Of a stretch of DNA of 64,000 nt, positions 44,397 to 54,345 are shown one piece after another. The stretch is taken from contig NC_013216.1 of NCBI RefSeq assembly GCF_000024205.1, forward strand, positions 992,001-1,056,000, in the 5' to 3' direction. Position 1 is the first letter of the stretch. Each line of letters begins with the position of its first letter. The notes below the pieces were generated by a model. That model was not told the origin of the DNA. It did no database searches and saw only the letters and a program-made list of their open reading frames with translations. The DNA comes from Desulfofarcimen acetoxidans DSM 771 (GTDB taxonomy: Bacteria; Bacillota; Desulfotomaculia; Desulfotomaculales; Desulfofarciminaceae). The position numbers and the translations under genes are program-made.

Positions 44397-44673
44397 TTGT
44401 TTCATAAATATTGTTCTAAGAATTTAAGGTATTTAAAAGGTAATTTATAAAGTTGCTAGAATTTATATAAAAATATTTTATTTAGTCAGATATTTTTGAA
44501 AATAATAGGCATTTATAATAAAAATTGATATTGTAATATGTCAATATACTTAATTATTAATAAAAAGGAGGAAATAAAACCTCGTATAAATCTCTAAAAT
44601 CAGAAGGGAGTGTGCATATCATGAAGCAAAGGGACTTATAAGCATTCTGATATATATTATAATTGGAGGAAGG
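44397..44673. other. AT-rich leader of the chemoreceptor gene
   Basis: Very AT-rich, with two purine-rich GGAGG-like sites (about 44565-44573 and 44602-44610) and a six-codon frame at 44621-44641 (Met-Lys-Gln-Arg-Asp-Leu). No riboswitch was recognised; I do not consider the short frame established. Confidence 0.35.
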
Positions 44674-46260
44674 ATGATAGTTTTGAGATTTAGAAATATG
44701 AAACTGGCTACAAAGATAATCAGCTCTTTTATACTGGTTTTGCTGGTTATATCAATAGCTGCACTGATAGCCGTGTATAAATTCGGTGTCATTTATGAAG
44801 AGGCAGTTAATTTGCAGAAAAACGAAATGCCAAGGTACAATAATGCTTACATGCTGCAGAAATACCTTGACCAGCAGGTGATGGAACTAAGGGCCTTTAT
44901 GCTTTACGGTGATGAGAAATATGCCCTCCAGTTTGCTGAGACGGCAAAAAAAGCTTCTCAAAAAACTCAGGAAATTGCAAACGCCAGTCGCCAGCCGAAA
45001 AATATAGAATTGATGAATAAGATAAAATCAAGCAATGATCATTATGTAGAGGTATGTCTGCAGGAGGTTATCCCTCTGGTCAGAGCAGGTGATTTGCCCG
45101 GAGCAAAGGAAGCGGGTACTACTGTACTGGATGAATACCAGGAAACTCAGAGATTGCTTCAGGAGTATACTGACAGCAAGTATACCGATATAGATAAAAT
45201 AGTGACAAGTACTGTTGACGATGCCGCGGCAGTGAGAAGACTGGTCGTAATTATAATAACCATAGCTATTTTAATTGCTCTCTTAATTGCAGTGTTAATA
45301 ACCAGGTCCATATCCAGTCCGATTGTTGAAGTAACTAATGAAATGCACAGAATGGGCGCAGAAAATGACTTGACTGAAAGAGAGTTGCAGATTAAATCAA
45401 ATGATGAGATAGGCAAATTAAGGGTTACTTTTAATAAAATGCTTAAGGACAGGCGAGGCATGATTATGGAAATAAGCGGTTCTTCCAATAATTTGGCAGC
45501 CCACAGCCAACAGTTATCTGCTACCTCCGAACAAGTGACCTCGGCGGTGCAGGAGGTAGTGGGGACTATAACTGAGTTGGCCTCTATTGTGGAAGAGCAG
45601 TCTGCCAGTTCCAGTATTATTAACCGCACATCTGAAGAAATGGCAGTTAAGGCTCGACAGGGCAGCCAGGCAGTGGATAATACCATGCAGAAGATGGATT
45701 TGATTAACGGCAAAGTACTGGAAAGCACAGCCGTGATCAGTGATTTAGCTAAACGCTCTCACGAGATCGGACAAATACTTGAAGTTATCACTAATATAGC
45801 TGATCAGACCAACCTGTTGGCTTTGAATGCGGCTATTGAAGCGGCCAGAGCAGGTGAAGCCGGCAGGGGTTTTGCCGTGGTGGCGGAGGAAGTTCGCAAG
45901 TTAGCTGAACAGTCGGCCGGTGCCACTAAAGATATTGCCAGTATTGTTAAAGAGATACAACAGCAGACCGAACTGGCGGTGACATCCATGAGCGATGTTA
46001 GCCTGCAGGTAAATGATGGGGTAAAAGTATCACAGGAAACAGGCGATGTGCTGACAGAAATAATAACTGAAATAAACCAGGTTTCCAAAATGATAGCGGA
46101 AATATCCTCAGCCATAGAGAATACTTCTCAGATGGCACAGAACTTAGCGGCAGCCAGTGAGCAAACCAACGCCAATATAGAACAGGTGTCGAGTTCTGCT
46201 CATGATTTGACAAGTATGGCAGAGCGCCTTCAGGCATTAACTGCTATGTATAAACTATAA
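44674..46260 (+). CDS. Methyl-accepting chemotaxis protein
   Basis: 528 residues. Membrane segment about 15-35, a four-helix-bundle sensor of about 150 residues, second membrane segment about 190-210, HAMP, and a long coiled-coil signalling domain with the hairpin tip '[20 protein letters not shown]' and '[20 protein letters not shown]'. It senses an external ligand and controls CheA. The start codon is ATG 44674 with GGAGG a little close; a TTG ten bases on is possible. Its ligand is unknown. It lies next to the ammonium transport genes but in a separate transcription unit. Confidence 0.93.
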   Translation: MIVLRFRNMKLATKIISSFILVLLVISIAALIAVYKFGVIYEEAVNLQKNEMPRYNNAYMLQKYLDQQVMELRAFMLYGDEKYALQFAETAKKASQKTQEIANASRQPKNIELMNKIKSSNDHYVEVCLQEVIPLVRAGDLPGAKEAGTTVLDEYQETQRLLQEYTDSKYTDIDKIVTSTVDDAAAVRRLVVIIITIAILIALLIAVLITRSISSPIVEVTNEMHRMGAENDLTERELQIKSNDEIGKLRVTFNKMLKDRRGMIMEISGSSNNLAAHSQQLSATSEQVTSAVQEVVGTITELASIVEEQSASSSIINRTSEEMAVKARQGSQAVDNTMQKMDLINGKVLESTAVISDLAKRSHEIGQILEVITNIADQTNLLALNAAIEAARAGEAGRGFAVVAEEVRKLAEQSAGATKDIASIVKEIQQQTELAVTSMSDVSLQVNDGVKVSQETGDVLTEIITEINQVSKMIAEISSAIENTSQMAQNLAAASEQTNANIEQVSSSAHDLTSMAERLQALTAMYKL

Positions 46261-46303
46261 GACCAGTTTGTAAAAGAAGTCGAAAATTTTATAAGAAAAT
46301 AGG

Positions 46304-46332
46304 TTGCTTTTTTGATAGTTTTTATATATAAT
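46304..46332 (+). promoter_or_regulatory. SigA promoter for glnB
   Basis: TTGCTT, 17 bases, TATAAT. The transcript would begin about 15-20 bases before the first hexaloop hairpin of the glnB leader. Confidence 0.65.
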
Positions 46333-46352
46333 TAGCTCAGTGAAGCATTAAG

Positions 46353-46457
46353 GATACATAGTTGTATCAAATGATATTAGGGCTTTAAGTTTTTGTAGGA
46401 ATTATGAGGCAACGATGCCCCTACAACTTTCACTTAGTTGAGGGGCGTTTTATTTTC
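46353..46457 (+). promoter_or_regulatory. Leader element A (ANTAR-type dual hexaloop plus terminator), glnB
   Basis: First hairpin GATAC-ATAGTT-GTATC (46353-46368). Second hairpin GGC-AACGAT-GCC (46408-46419). Both loops have A at 1 and G at 4. The terminator GCCCCTACAACT/AGTTGAGGGGC (46417-46446) with TTTTATTTT re-uses the 3' arm of the second hairpin. The linker of about 39 bases is longer than in the other elements. Confidence 0.6.
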
Positions 46458-46494
46458 TTGCTTTCTGACTGTCTTTTGCAGGGGGATGTTATTC

Positions 46495-46836
46495 GTGAAG
46501 AAGATTGAAGCTGTTATACGGCCATCCAAGCTTGAAGAGGTTAAAGACGGCTTGGGGAAGTGCGGTGTTTTGGGTATGACCGTTTCCCAGGTCCTTGGAT
46601 GTGGCCTGCAGAAAGGCAGAACCGGTATATATCGTGGTCATGAGTATAGCATAAATTTGCTGCCCAAGGTTAGGCTGGAGATAATAGTTGTGGATGAGTT
46701 GGTGGATAAGGTAATTGACATAATTATTAAAGCAGCCAGAACCGGTGAAGTGGGTGACGGTAAGATATTTGTTCTACCGGTTGAGAATGCTTTAAGGATT
46801 CGAACTGGTGACAGAGGAGACGATGCTCTGCGTTAG
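46495..46836 (+). CDS. glnB: PII nitrogen regulatory protein
   Basis: 113 residues from GTG 46495, eight bases after GGGGGAT; this start gives the exact PII family N-terminus 'MKKIEAVIRPSKLEEVKDGL'. Tyr51, the uridylylation site of proteobacterial PII, is present in 'YRGHEYSINLLPK'; T-loop, B-loop ('ARTGEVGDGKIFV') and C-loop are complete. It binds ATP/ADP and 2-oxoglutarate and gates the adjacent Amt channel. A leader element with an ANTAR-like terminator precedes it, and another separates it from amt. Confidence 0.93.
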   Translation: MKKIEAVIRPSKLEEVKDGLGKCGVLGMTVSQVLGCGLQKGRTGIYRGHEYSINLLPKVRLEIIVVDELVDKVIDIIIKAARTGEVGDGKIFVLPVENALRIRTGDRGDDALR

Positions 46837-46898
46837 ACACAAGGCTGTGATTTGAGCAACTGTACTCTGTGGAGAGATTTTTAAAAAACTGAATACAT

Positions 46899-46968
46899 AG
46901 ACAAAGATGTTTACTGAGCAAAGACGCTCTGAGGATAAGTGATTTCTCCCCAGGGTGTTTTTATTTTT
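46899..46968 (+). promoter_or_regulatory. Leader element B (ANTAR-type dual hexaloop plus terminator), amt1
   Basis: First hairpin AGAC-AAAGAT-GTTT (46899-46912), three-base linker, second hairpin GAGC-AAAGAC-GCTC (46916-46929). Both loops fit A1/G4. The terminator ACGCTCTGAGGA with TCCCCAGGGTGT, then TTTTTATTTTT, starts inside the second hairpin. It is the clearest of the set. Confidence 0.75.
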
Positions 46969-46982
46969 AAGGAGGAGAAAAC

Positions 46983-48320
46983 ATGGAAGTCAGTTCGCAA
47001 TCACTTGCAGTAGGGCTTGATACTGTTTGGGTATTGCTCTGTGCAGCACTGGTTTTTCTCATGGAAGGCGGCTTTGCTTTTTTGGAAGCCGGTTTCATTC
47101 GGGCCAAAAACTCAGTAAATATTGTCATGAAGGTTTTTACAGATACGACTGTAGGCATGTTAGCTTATTGGTTAATTGGTTTTAGTGTTATGTTTGGACT
47201 GGATCACTCGGGGTTGTGGGGAAGTGGCGGCTATATGGTCAGCGGCAGCTTCTCGCACCTGGGATTAAGAATACCTATTTGCGCGTTCTGGTTATTCCAG
47301 GCAGCATTTGCCATGGCACTGGCCTCAATCGTTTCAGGTGCTGTGGCAGAGAGAATGAAGTTTTTTCCTTATATGGTCTATACTTTTTGTGCCGCGGCCT
47401 TTGTTTACCCCATAGCCGGTCACTGGGTCTGGAACTCCGGCGGCTGGTTGGCCCAAATGGGTATGAAGGATTTTGCCGGGTCAGCGGTTGTTCACGCTGT
47501 GGGAGGATGGAGTGCTTTAGCTGCAGTGATGGTTTTAGGACCCCGCCGCGGCAAATTTAATGAAGACGGCTCTGTAAATGTTATACCGGCACATAACCTG
47601 CATTTAGCGTTTTTAGGGGCTTTTATTCTCTGGTTTGGTTGGTTTGGTTTTAACCCAGGCAGTTCTTTGTCGGGCTTGGATGGGAATATTGCTTCGATTG
47701 CAATGACAACTAATCTGTCAGCTGCTGCCGGTGGATTTATGGGGATGGTCTTTACCCGGTTAAAATACGGCAAGGCAGATCCCAGTATGGCTATGAACGG
47801 CGCTCTTGCCGGATTGGTAGCTATTACAGGCGGTACAGCCTATGTTACACCGGGCAGCTCTGTTATTATCGGACTCATTGCAGGTATTTTGGTTGTTCTT
47901 GCGGTAGAGTTTTTTGATAAAGTGAAAGCCGATGACCCTGTCGGTGCCATAGCCGTACATGGTGTTAACGGTGTTTGGGGAGCCCTGGCTCTCGGTTTGT
48001 TTGCTAAAGATGGCGGTTTATTTTACGGTGGCGGTGTTAAGTTCTTATCAATACAGGCTCTGGGTGTTGTTTCTGTATCAGTGTGGGCTTTTGGGCTAAC
48101 CTTTTTGATATTCAGTCTGCTTAAAGCTACTGTGGGTATCAGGGTAACCGCCGATGAAGAAATGGAAGGCTTGGATTTAAGTGAGCATGGCATACCCGCG
48201 TATTGCGGTCTGGTAGTAAGTCCCATAAATATTCAGGAAAGTACTGAAATAGGCGGGCAAAGTCTGCAAGCATCATTAATTAACACCCCTGGATTTTCAC
48301 TTGCCAATACCAATGAATAA
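46983..48320 (+). CDS. amt: Ammonium transporter (Amt)
   Basis: 445 residues with about eleven membrane segments. Conserved: 'FLMEGGFAFLEAGFIRAKN' near 25, 'GHWVWNSGGWL' near 145, 'DFAGSAVVHAVGGWSALAA' near 165 (first pore His) and 'AVHGVNGVWGALALGLFA' near 325 (second pore His). It conducts ammonia/ammonium and is blocked by the PII protein encoded upstream. No signal peptide, unlike the next amt. It lies behind leader element B. Confidence 0.94.
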   Translation: MEVSSQSLAVGLDTVWVLLCAALVFLMEGGFAFLEAGFIRAKNSVNIVMKVFTDTTVGMLAYWLIGFSVMFGLDHSGLWGSGGYMVSGSFSHLGLRIPICAFWLFQAAFAMALASIVSGAVAERMKFFPYMVYTFCAAAFVYPIAGHWVWNSGGWLAQMGMKDFAGSAVVHAVGGWSALAAVMVLGPRRGKFNEDGSVNVIPAHNLHLAFLGAFILWFGWFGFNPGSSLSGLDGNIASIAMTTNLSAAAGGFMGMVFTRLKYGKADPSMAMNGALAGLVAITGGTAYVTPGSSVIIGLIAGILVVLAVEFFDKVKADDPVGAIAVHGVNGVWGALALGLFAKDGGLFYGGGVKFLSIQALGVVSVSVWAFGLTFLIFSLLKATVGIRVTADEEMEGLDLSEHGIPAYCGLVVSPINIQESTEIGGQSLQASLINTPGFSLANTNE

Positions 48321-48345
48321 TATGTTTTAATTTATATAATTTGTG

Positions 48346-48420
48346 GAATACAAAGTAGTATTCACCAGCGAGGGCGCTTGTTTAAGAGAGAATAGTCTCT
48401 TGAACAAAGCGCCTTTTTTT
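48346..48420 (+). promoter_or_regulatory. Leader element C (dual hexaloop plus terminator), amt2
   Basis: First hairpin GAATAC-AAAGTA-GTATTC (48346-48363), six perfect pairs. Second AGC-GAGGGC-GCT (48367-48378), loop position 1 is G. The terminator GGCGCTTGTTTAAGAGA with TCTCTTGAACAAAGCGCC and seven T begins in the second hairpin. Confidence 0.65.
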
Positions 48421-48536
48421 ATACTCCAGGAAACTATGCTTATGATAAATGACGGGTAATGGACAGCTGTTTTTCGCACTTATTTATATTTTAATAGGAG
48501 CTGTCTTTACATAAAAAAATTAGGGGGTTGTTTCAT

Positions 48537-49892
48537 ATGTTGAAAAATTTATGGCGGTTAGTTTTGGTAACATTAAGCATGTTGCTGTTACCCGGTCTAG
48601 CCTGGGCAGAAGATGCTGTTCCACCTGCAATTAATGCGGGTGACACTGCTTTTGTACTTATGTCGGCAGCTCTTGTCCTATTGATGACTCCTGGTCTGGC
48701 TCTATTTTACGGTGGGATGGTGCGCGAGAAGAATGTTTTGAGTGTTATTATGCAAAGTTTCATTGTTATTGGGCTTGTTTCTGTTCAATGGGTATTGTTC
48801 GGTTACAGTGCGGCTTTTGGCCCGGACATCAAACATATTATAGGTTCTATGGATTGGGCCGGTCTGGCTAATGTAGGTCAGGATCCTAATACAGATTATG
48901 CCGGTACTGTTCCGCACCTGGCTTTCATGTCCTTTCAGTTAATGTTTGCTATTATTACCGCGGCTTTAATTACTGGCTCTTTTGCTGAAAGAATGCGTTT
49001 CCCGGCTTTTCTAATCTTTACTTTGCTCTGGACCTCACTGGTTTATGATCCTCTGGCCCACTGGGTATGGGGTGTTGACGGTTGGCTGAGAAATCTGGGT
49101 GCCTTAGACTTTGCCGGAGGTACTGTAGTCCATATTAGTTCAGGTGTTTCGGGATTGGTGGCAGCCATAGTGCTGGGCAGGCGTAAAGGGTATGGTACCG
49201 AGCCGATGATTCCGCATCATTTGCCGATGACAGTTCTTGGTGCTTCGCTTCTCTGGTTTGGCTGGTTTGGTTTTAATGCGGGCAGCGCAGTGTCAGCAAA
49301 CGGTCTGGCTTGCAGTGCCTTTGTAGTGACTAACACGGCTGCAGCCGCCGCAGCTCTTTCATGGGTTGCAGTGGAATGGATGAGACATGGCAAGCCCACA
49401 GTGCTGGGTGCTGCCAGCGGATGTGTGGCCGGTTTGGTTGCCATCACTCCCGCTTCAGGATTTGTCAGTCCCCTGGCAGCAATTGTTATTGGTTTGGTGG
49501 CAGGCGTGCTTTGTTACCTGGCAGTAAGTGTATTGAAAACAAAGTTAGGTTATGATGATTCACTGGATGCTTTTGGTGTGCATGGTCTGGGCGGAACCTG
49601 GGGTGCTGTTGCAACCGGCTTATTTGCAAGCAAGGCAGTTAATTCTGCCGGAAATGACGGTCTTTTTTATGGTAATGCCGCACAATTGGTTACCCAGATT
49701 GAAACCGTTGCCGTAACATGGTTATTTGCCGGGCTTGCTACCTTCATAATTCTTAAAGTGGTTGGACTGTTCTGCAAATTGCGTGTTGATGCTGATGATG
49801 AAGAGGCAGGTTTGGATATTACCCAGCATGGTGAAGAAGCTTATGCTGCCAATGTTTCTTCGGGAACTTTATTCAGGGATACAATGGCTTAA
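48537..49892 (+). CDS. amt: Ammonium transporter (Amt) with signal peptide
   Basis: 451 residues from ATG 48537 (GGGGG nine bases upstream; TTG 48528 is unsupported). A signal peptide ends 'LPGLAWAEDAVPP', as in E. coli AmtB. Conserved parts: 'LALFYGGMVREKNVLSVIMQ', 'GALDFAGGTVVHISSGVSGL' and 'DAFGVHGLGGTWGAVATGLF' with the pore His residues. It is followed by its own PII gene (glnK). The order is amt-glnK here and glnB-amt upstream, so the two pairs are arranged in opposite order. Confidence 0.95.
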   Translation: MLKNLWRLVLVTLSMLLLPGLAWAEDAVPPAINAGDTAFVLMSAALVLLMTPGLALFYGGMVREKNVLSVIMQSFIVIGLVSVQWVLFGYSAAFGPDIKHIIGSMDWAGLANVGQDPNTDYAGTVPHLAFMSFQLMFAIITAALITGSFAERMRFPAFLIFTLLWTSLVYDPLAHWVWGVDGWLRNLGALDFAGGTVVHISSGVSGLVAAIVLGRRKGYGTEPMIPHHLPMTVLGASLLWFGWFGFNAGSAVSANGLACSAFVVTNTAAAAAALSWVAVEWMRHGKPTVLGAASGCVAGLVAITPASGFVSPLAAIVIGLVAGVLCYLAVSVLKTKLGYDDSLDAFGVHGLGGTWGAVATGLFASKAVNSAGNDGLFYGNAAQLVTQIETVAVTWLFAGLATFIILKVVGLFCKLRVDADDEEAGLDITQHGEEAYAANVSSGTLFRDTMA

Positions 49893-49945
49893 GTATAATT
49901 GTCCGGTCAAATAAATATGGAATGTGGTTTTATTTGATAAACTAA

Positions 49946-50311
<366 letters not shown>

Positions 50312-50325
50312 TCCCAGAGCTTGTT

Positions 50326-50410
50326 TTACAATGATGTAATCTTAAGGGCTGAGACGCCCTGCAGTTAGGGGTTGGTAAGAAACTCGACTGCGGGGCGTCT
50401 CTTTTATATT
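50326..50410 (+). promoter_or_regulatory. Leader element D (dual hexaloop plus terminator), ArAE gene
   Basis: First hairpin TTAC-AATGAT-GTAA (50326-50339), second AGGGC-TGAGAC-GCCCT (50345-50360, five pairs; loop position 1 is T, position 4 G). Terminator arms of 15 bases at 50351-50365 and 50387-50401 (one wobble), then TTTTATATT. The 5' arm overlaps the second hairpin. Confidence 0.65.
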
Positions 50411-50501
50411 CGTTGGAGAATTTCCGCCGAGCATGAGTGTCTGCGGTTGTTTAGAAAGTTGCTTAAGCGACTTTCCAGAATAATTTTAAGGGGTGAGAGA
50501 A

Positions 50502-51608
50502 GTGTTTCCGGCATTTATTGGCGCCAGGATTTTAAAGACTGGATTGGCGGTAGCTATTGCTACTTTTATTAGCATTCAGCTTCGGGTGGAACCGGTTTTA
50601 TTTGCGGCAGTTTCAGCAGTATTAAACATGCAGCCCTCTGTTTACATGTCGCTGAAGAATGCCAGGGAGCAGTTGTATATTCATCTATCGGGAGTTGCCG
50701 TAGCTTTGCTTTTGGGTTCTACTGCGGGCCAGAACCCCTTAACTCTTGGCTTGGCTACAATTATAGAAATATTTTTGTGTGTCAAGTTGAAGTTAAAGGG
50801 CAGCGTGGCTATGGGGGTGGTGACAGCAATCTTTATTTTAAATTCACCGGCTGACCAGTTTATGTCACATGCTTTGGGCCGCACTTCGGTTGTTTTAATC
50901 GGTCTTGCAGTGGCTCTTTCGGTTAATGCTTTGATTGTGCCGCCTAAATACAGAGATAAGTTTTTGGCTAAAATTGAAGAGTTAAATGAGTTGGTTATAG
51001 TTGTTTTCAATGAGGCAATGGACGGTTTTATACGACTGGATCAGGAAAAGTTTGTTAACTGGAAAGAGAAAAAAACTGTAATAAGCTCTCTGATTTTGGA
51101 TTGCCAGGAACTACTGGAGCGCTGCCGGGAGCAGGCTGAGTATAAGAATATAATGTATGGCGGGGAAATGAAAAATGAGGCAGAGTTTTTTGAGCAATAT
51201 TTAAAACTAAATATCGAACTTTATTATAAAACAAACAGTATTTACGAATTAATTCCCCAGCGTTTACAGAGAAGAGAACAAAAGGGCAACAGAGAGATAA
51301 GCAGTGAATTTTATTTAATCTTAGATAAGCTGGAGACCGGACGCAGATCGGTAGAGAGATTAAACAGAGAACTTCTGCAGGCAGTTTTTTCCCAAAGAGA
51401 AAAGATGCAGAATATAGTCGATGACGGGTTTTGGGATCAAATGAGTAAGACTGTGGCTGATTGGTATCTGAAATTTTCAGGAAGTTACTATTTATATGCT
51501 TTTATGGAGGTTTCAGTAGTTGCCCAGGAGCTTAGGTGGGCAGCCGTGGAAATGCAAAGGCTTTTACATTTGAGAAAAGAGATTGATATTGTGAATAGTC
51601 AGATGTGA
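50502..51608 (+). CDS. Aromatic acid exporter (ArAE/DUF939-type) membrane protein
   Basis: 368 residues from GTG 50502, after AAGGGGTGA; a GTG nine bases earlier lies inside that site. An N-terminal membrane domain of about six segments ('FPAFIGARILKTGLAVAIAT' start, 'AVSAVLNMQPSVYMSLKNAR') is followed by a 190-residue charged helical domain. The family exports aromatic acids or is of unknown function (YqjA/DUF939). A nitrogen-type leader element precedes it, so a role in ammonium or amino-compound export during nitrogen change is possible (inference). Confidence 0.78.
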   Translation: MFPAFIGARILKTGLAVAIATFISIQLRVEPVLFAAVSAVLNMQPSVYMSLKNAREQLYIHLSGVAVALLLGSTAGQNPLTLGLATIIEIFLCVKLKLKGSVAMGVVTAIFILNSPADQFMSHALGRTSVVLIGLAVALSVNALIVPPKYRDKFLAKIEELNELVIVVFNEAMDGFIRLDQEKFVNWKEKKTVISSLILDCQELLERCREQAEYKNIMYGGEMKNEAEFFEQYLKLNIELYYKTNSIYELIPQRLQRREQKGNREISSEFYLILDKLETGRRSVERLNRELLQAVFSQREKMQNIVDDGFWDQMSKTVADWYLKFSGSYYLYAFMEVSVVAQELRWAAVEMQRLLHLRKEIDIVNSQM

Positions 51609-51667
51609 GGATTGCTTTTAATAAAAAATACTCAGTATCAGGGTACGTGAAAAAGTTTAAAAAGTTG

Positions 51668-51696
51668 TTGACATGGAATGCCTTATTTGATAATAT
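51668..51696 (+). promoter_or_regulatory. SigA promoter before leader element E
   Basis: TTGACA, 17 bases, TAATAT. The first hexaloop stem starts five bases after the -10 box, so the hairpin would stand at the 5' end of the transcript. Confidence 0.75.
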
Positions 51697-51700
51697 AATA

Positions 51701-51780
51701 TTAATACAAAGTTGTATTAACAAGGGCAAAGGTTGCCTCACCACTACAGTGATTGTAGATGGGTGGGGTTTTTGTGTTTT
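51701..51780 (+). promoter_or_regulatory. Leader element E (dual hairpin plus terminator)
   Basis: First hairpin TTAATAC-AAAGTT-GTATTAA (51701-51720), seven perfect pairs, loop A1/G4. Second hairpin GGGC/GCCT (51724-51738) has a seven-base loop AAAGGTT. Terminator CCTCACCACTACA with TGTAGATGGGTGGGG, then TTTTTG. No gene follows before element F. Confidence 0.6.
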
Positions 51781-51794
51781 AAATAAATATTGTG

Positions 51795-51866
51795 ACACCA
51801 AAATGTGTTGCACGTAGCGAAGGCGCTTATTAAGAGTACTTTAAACTCTTGGCAAGCGCTTTTATT
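51795..51866 (+). promoter_or_regulatory. Leader element F (dual hairpin plus terminator)
   Basis: First hairpin ACAC-CAAAAT-GTGT (51795-51808; loop departs from A1/G4), second AGC-GAAGGC-GCT (51816-51827; G1, G4). Terminator GCGCTT/AAGCGC with inner AAGAGT/ACTCTT, then TTTTATTG. The weakest fit of the set. Confidence 0.5.
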
Positions 51867-51945
51867 GTTTTAAATCTAAGCATTTTACGGATATAATGTC
51901 GGTATACGGTTTTCTTTATTGTAAGCTTGGAGGGTTTAATATAAT

Positions 51946-51975
51946 TTGGAGGTGAATATTATATTAAGATAAATA
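51946..51975 (+). promoter_or_regulatory. Possible SigA promoter before leader element G
   Basis: TTGGAG, 18 bases, TAAATA, immediately before the first hairpin of element G. Confidence 0.4.
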
Positions 51976-52060
51976 TTTACAATGAAGTAAAACCCGGGGC
52001 AACGGTGCCCTACGTTTAAGGTTTTTAAATAAATCTTAAACGTAGGGCACCTCATATTTT
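51976..52060 (+). promoter_or_regulatory. Leader element G (ANTAR-type dual hexaloop plus long stem), nifV
   Basis: First hairpin TTTAC-AATGAA-GTAAA (51976-51991), second GGGC-AACGGT-GCCC (51997-52010); both loops A1/G4. A 16-base perfect inverted repeat (52005-52020 with 52035-52050) overlaps the second hairpin. The T-run after it is interrupted (CTCATATTTT). Confidence 0.7.
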
Positions 52061-52140
52061 AAGATATGTGTTTCCCGGTCTTAAGTTAGTAACTGTTGAA
52101 CTTAGTTGTAGTAATGATTGTTATTTGAGGGGGTGTGCAT

Positions 52141-53004
52141 TTGGCAAAAGTTTGTATTGTTGATACTACTCTGCGCGATGGTGAGCAGTCACCGGGTGTT
52201 GCCTTCAGTGCCAAAGAAAAAATAAAAATTGCTCAGTATCTTGATTTACTTGGAGTAGAGCAAATTGAGTTAGGCATACCGGCGATGGGCGGTATTGAAG
52301 TTGATGCCATAAGTTCTATTGCAAGCTTGGATCTAAAGGCCAGGTTAACCACTTGGAACAGATTGCACTTGTCGGATATAAGAGCTTCCTTAAGCTGCAG
52401 AGTGAAAAATCTACACATTTGTGCTCCTGTATCAGATATCCAAATAGAATACAAGTTGAACAAAAGTCGATTGTGGGTGCTTGATTGTCTGAAAAGAGCA
52501 ATTCGCTATGCTAAAGATTATGGCTGTTGGATATCTGTAGGAGCTGAAGATGCTTCCCGGGCCGATCCTGAGTTCTTGCTGGAATATGCGCTGCTGGCTC
52601 AGGAGATGGGTGCTGAAAGGTTGCGTTATGCAGATACTGTTGGAGTATTGGAGCCATTTTCAACTTATAGGGAACTTAGTTGGTTGAAGGATAAATTAAA
52701 GATAGAGTTGGAATTTCACGGGCATAATGATTTTGGTTTGGCCACGGCCAATACAGTTGCTGCTGTCAATGCAGGAGTAAGGTTTATTGATGTTACGGTT
52801 AACGGACTTGGTGAGCGAGCCGGTAATGCTAATATGGAAGAAGTGGTGGCAGCCATTAGGATGTCCTGCGGCATAGGTATGAATTGGGCTAATGATAAAA
52901 TGAAAGCCTTGTCATCATATGTTGCCCGTGCCTCCAATCGAAAGATGCCAAAAACTTTTCATGATTTCAGAAAATCCGGTATTACGCTATATAAATATGT
53001 GTAA
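52141..53004 (+). CDS. nifV: Homocitrate synthase NifV (short form)
   Basis: 287 residues from TTG 52141, seven bases after GAGGGGG. It carries the barrel signatures of the isopropylmalate/homocitrate synthase family: 'KVCIVDTTLRDGEQSPG' and 'LEFHGHNDFGLATANTVAAV'. It condenses acetyl-CoA and 2-oxoglutarate into homocitrate for the FeMo cofactor. It lacks the approximately 90-residue C-terminal region of typical NifV (about 375 residues) and recalls the split NifV-alpha/omega of clostridia. No second subunit gene is in the window. Element G precedes it, and element H separates it from nifH. Confidence 0.85.
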   Translation: MAKVCIVDTTLRDGEQSPGVAFSAKEKIKIAQYLDLLGVEQIELGIPAMGGIEVDAISSIASLDLKARLTTWNRLHLSDIRASLSCRVKNLHICAPVSDIQIEYKLNKSRLWVLDCLKRAIRYAKDYGCWISVGAEDASRADPEFLLEYALLAQEMGAERLRYADTVGVLEPFSTYRELSWLKDKLKIELEFHGHNDFGLATANTVAAVNAGVRFIDVTVNGLGERAGNANMEEVVAAIRMSCGIGMNWANDKMKALSSYVARASNRKMPKTFHDFRKSGITLYKYV

Positions 53005-53017
53005 TAATTAAAAAAGA

Positions 53018-53940
<923 letters not shown>

Positions 53941-54007
53941 GGCTTTAAATTTTGTAAATTGTTAAGATCAGTCTTATATAAGATAAATAATAGGGAGGTA
54001 TTCATTT

Positions 54008-54334
54008 ATGCTAATGATCCGGGCTATAGTACGGCCGGAAAAATCTAATATTATATTGTCTGAATTAAATGGGGCCGGTTTTCCGGCTGTTACTAAAATG
54101 GATGTAGTAGGGCGCGGAAAACAGAGAGGTGTTAAAGTCGGGGAAGTTGTCTATGACGAGATACCCAAAGAAATGCTGATGCTGGTGGTCAGAGATGAGG
54201 ATAAGGATGACGTAATCAGCATCATTGCTAAAAATGCCAAGACCGGTGAAAAGGGTGCCTTTGGTGACGGTAAAATTTTTGTCACCTATGTAGAGGAGGC
54301 CTATACTATAAGCAGCGGCACCAAAGGACTGTAG
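54008..54334 (+). CDS. nifI1: NifI1, PII-like regulator of nitrogenase
   Basis: 108 residues, GGAGG before ATG. PII family start 'MLMIRAIVRPEKSNIILSEL' and an altered T-loop region ending 'GKQRGVKVGEVVYDEIPKEM', without the Tyr of GlnB. 'NAKTGEKGAFGDGKIFVTYV' is the B-loop. NifI1 and NifI2 together bind NifDK and block activity when ammonium is present. It stands between nifH and nifD, the diagnostic place in methanogens and many anaerobic bacteria. Confidence 0.93.
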   Translation: MLMIRAIVRPEKSNIILSELNGAGFPAVTKMDVVGRGKQRGVKVGEVVYDEIPKEMLMLVVRDEDKDDVISIIAKNAKTGEKGAFGDGKIFVTYVEEAYTISSGTKGL

Positions 54335-54345
54335 GAGGAGGAAAT

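Noticed and set aside
44621-44641. Six-codon leader peptide before the chemoreceptor gene
   Set aside because: It has a possible ribosome binding site but no terminator or antiterminator structure follows; chance is likely in this AT-rich stretch.
51605-51817. 70-codon plus-strand frame between the ArAE gene and nifV
   Set aside because: It spans a promoter, two hairpins and a terminator of element E, has no ribosome binding site and no protein-like composition.
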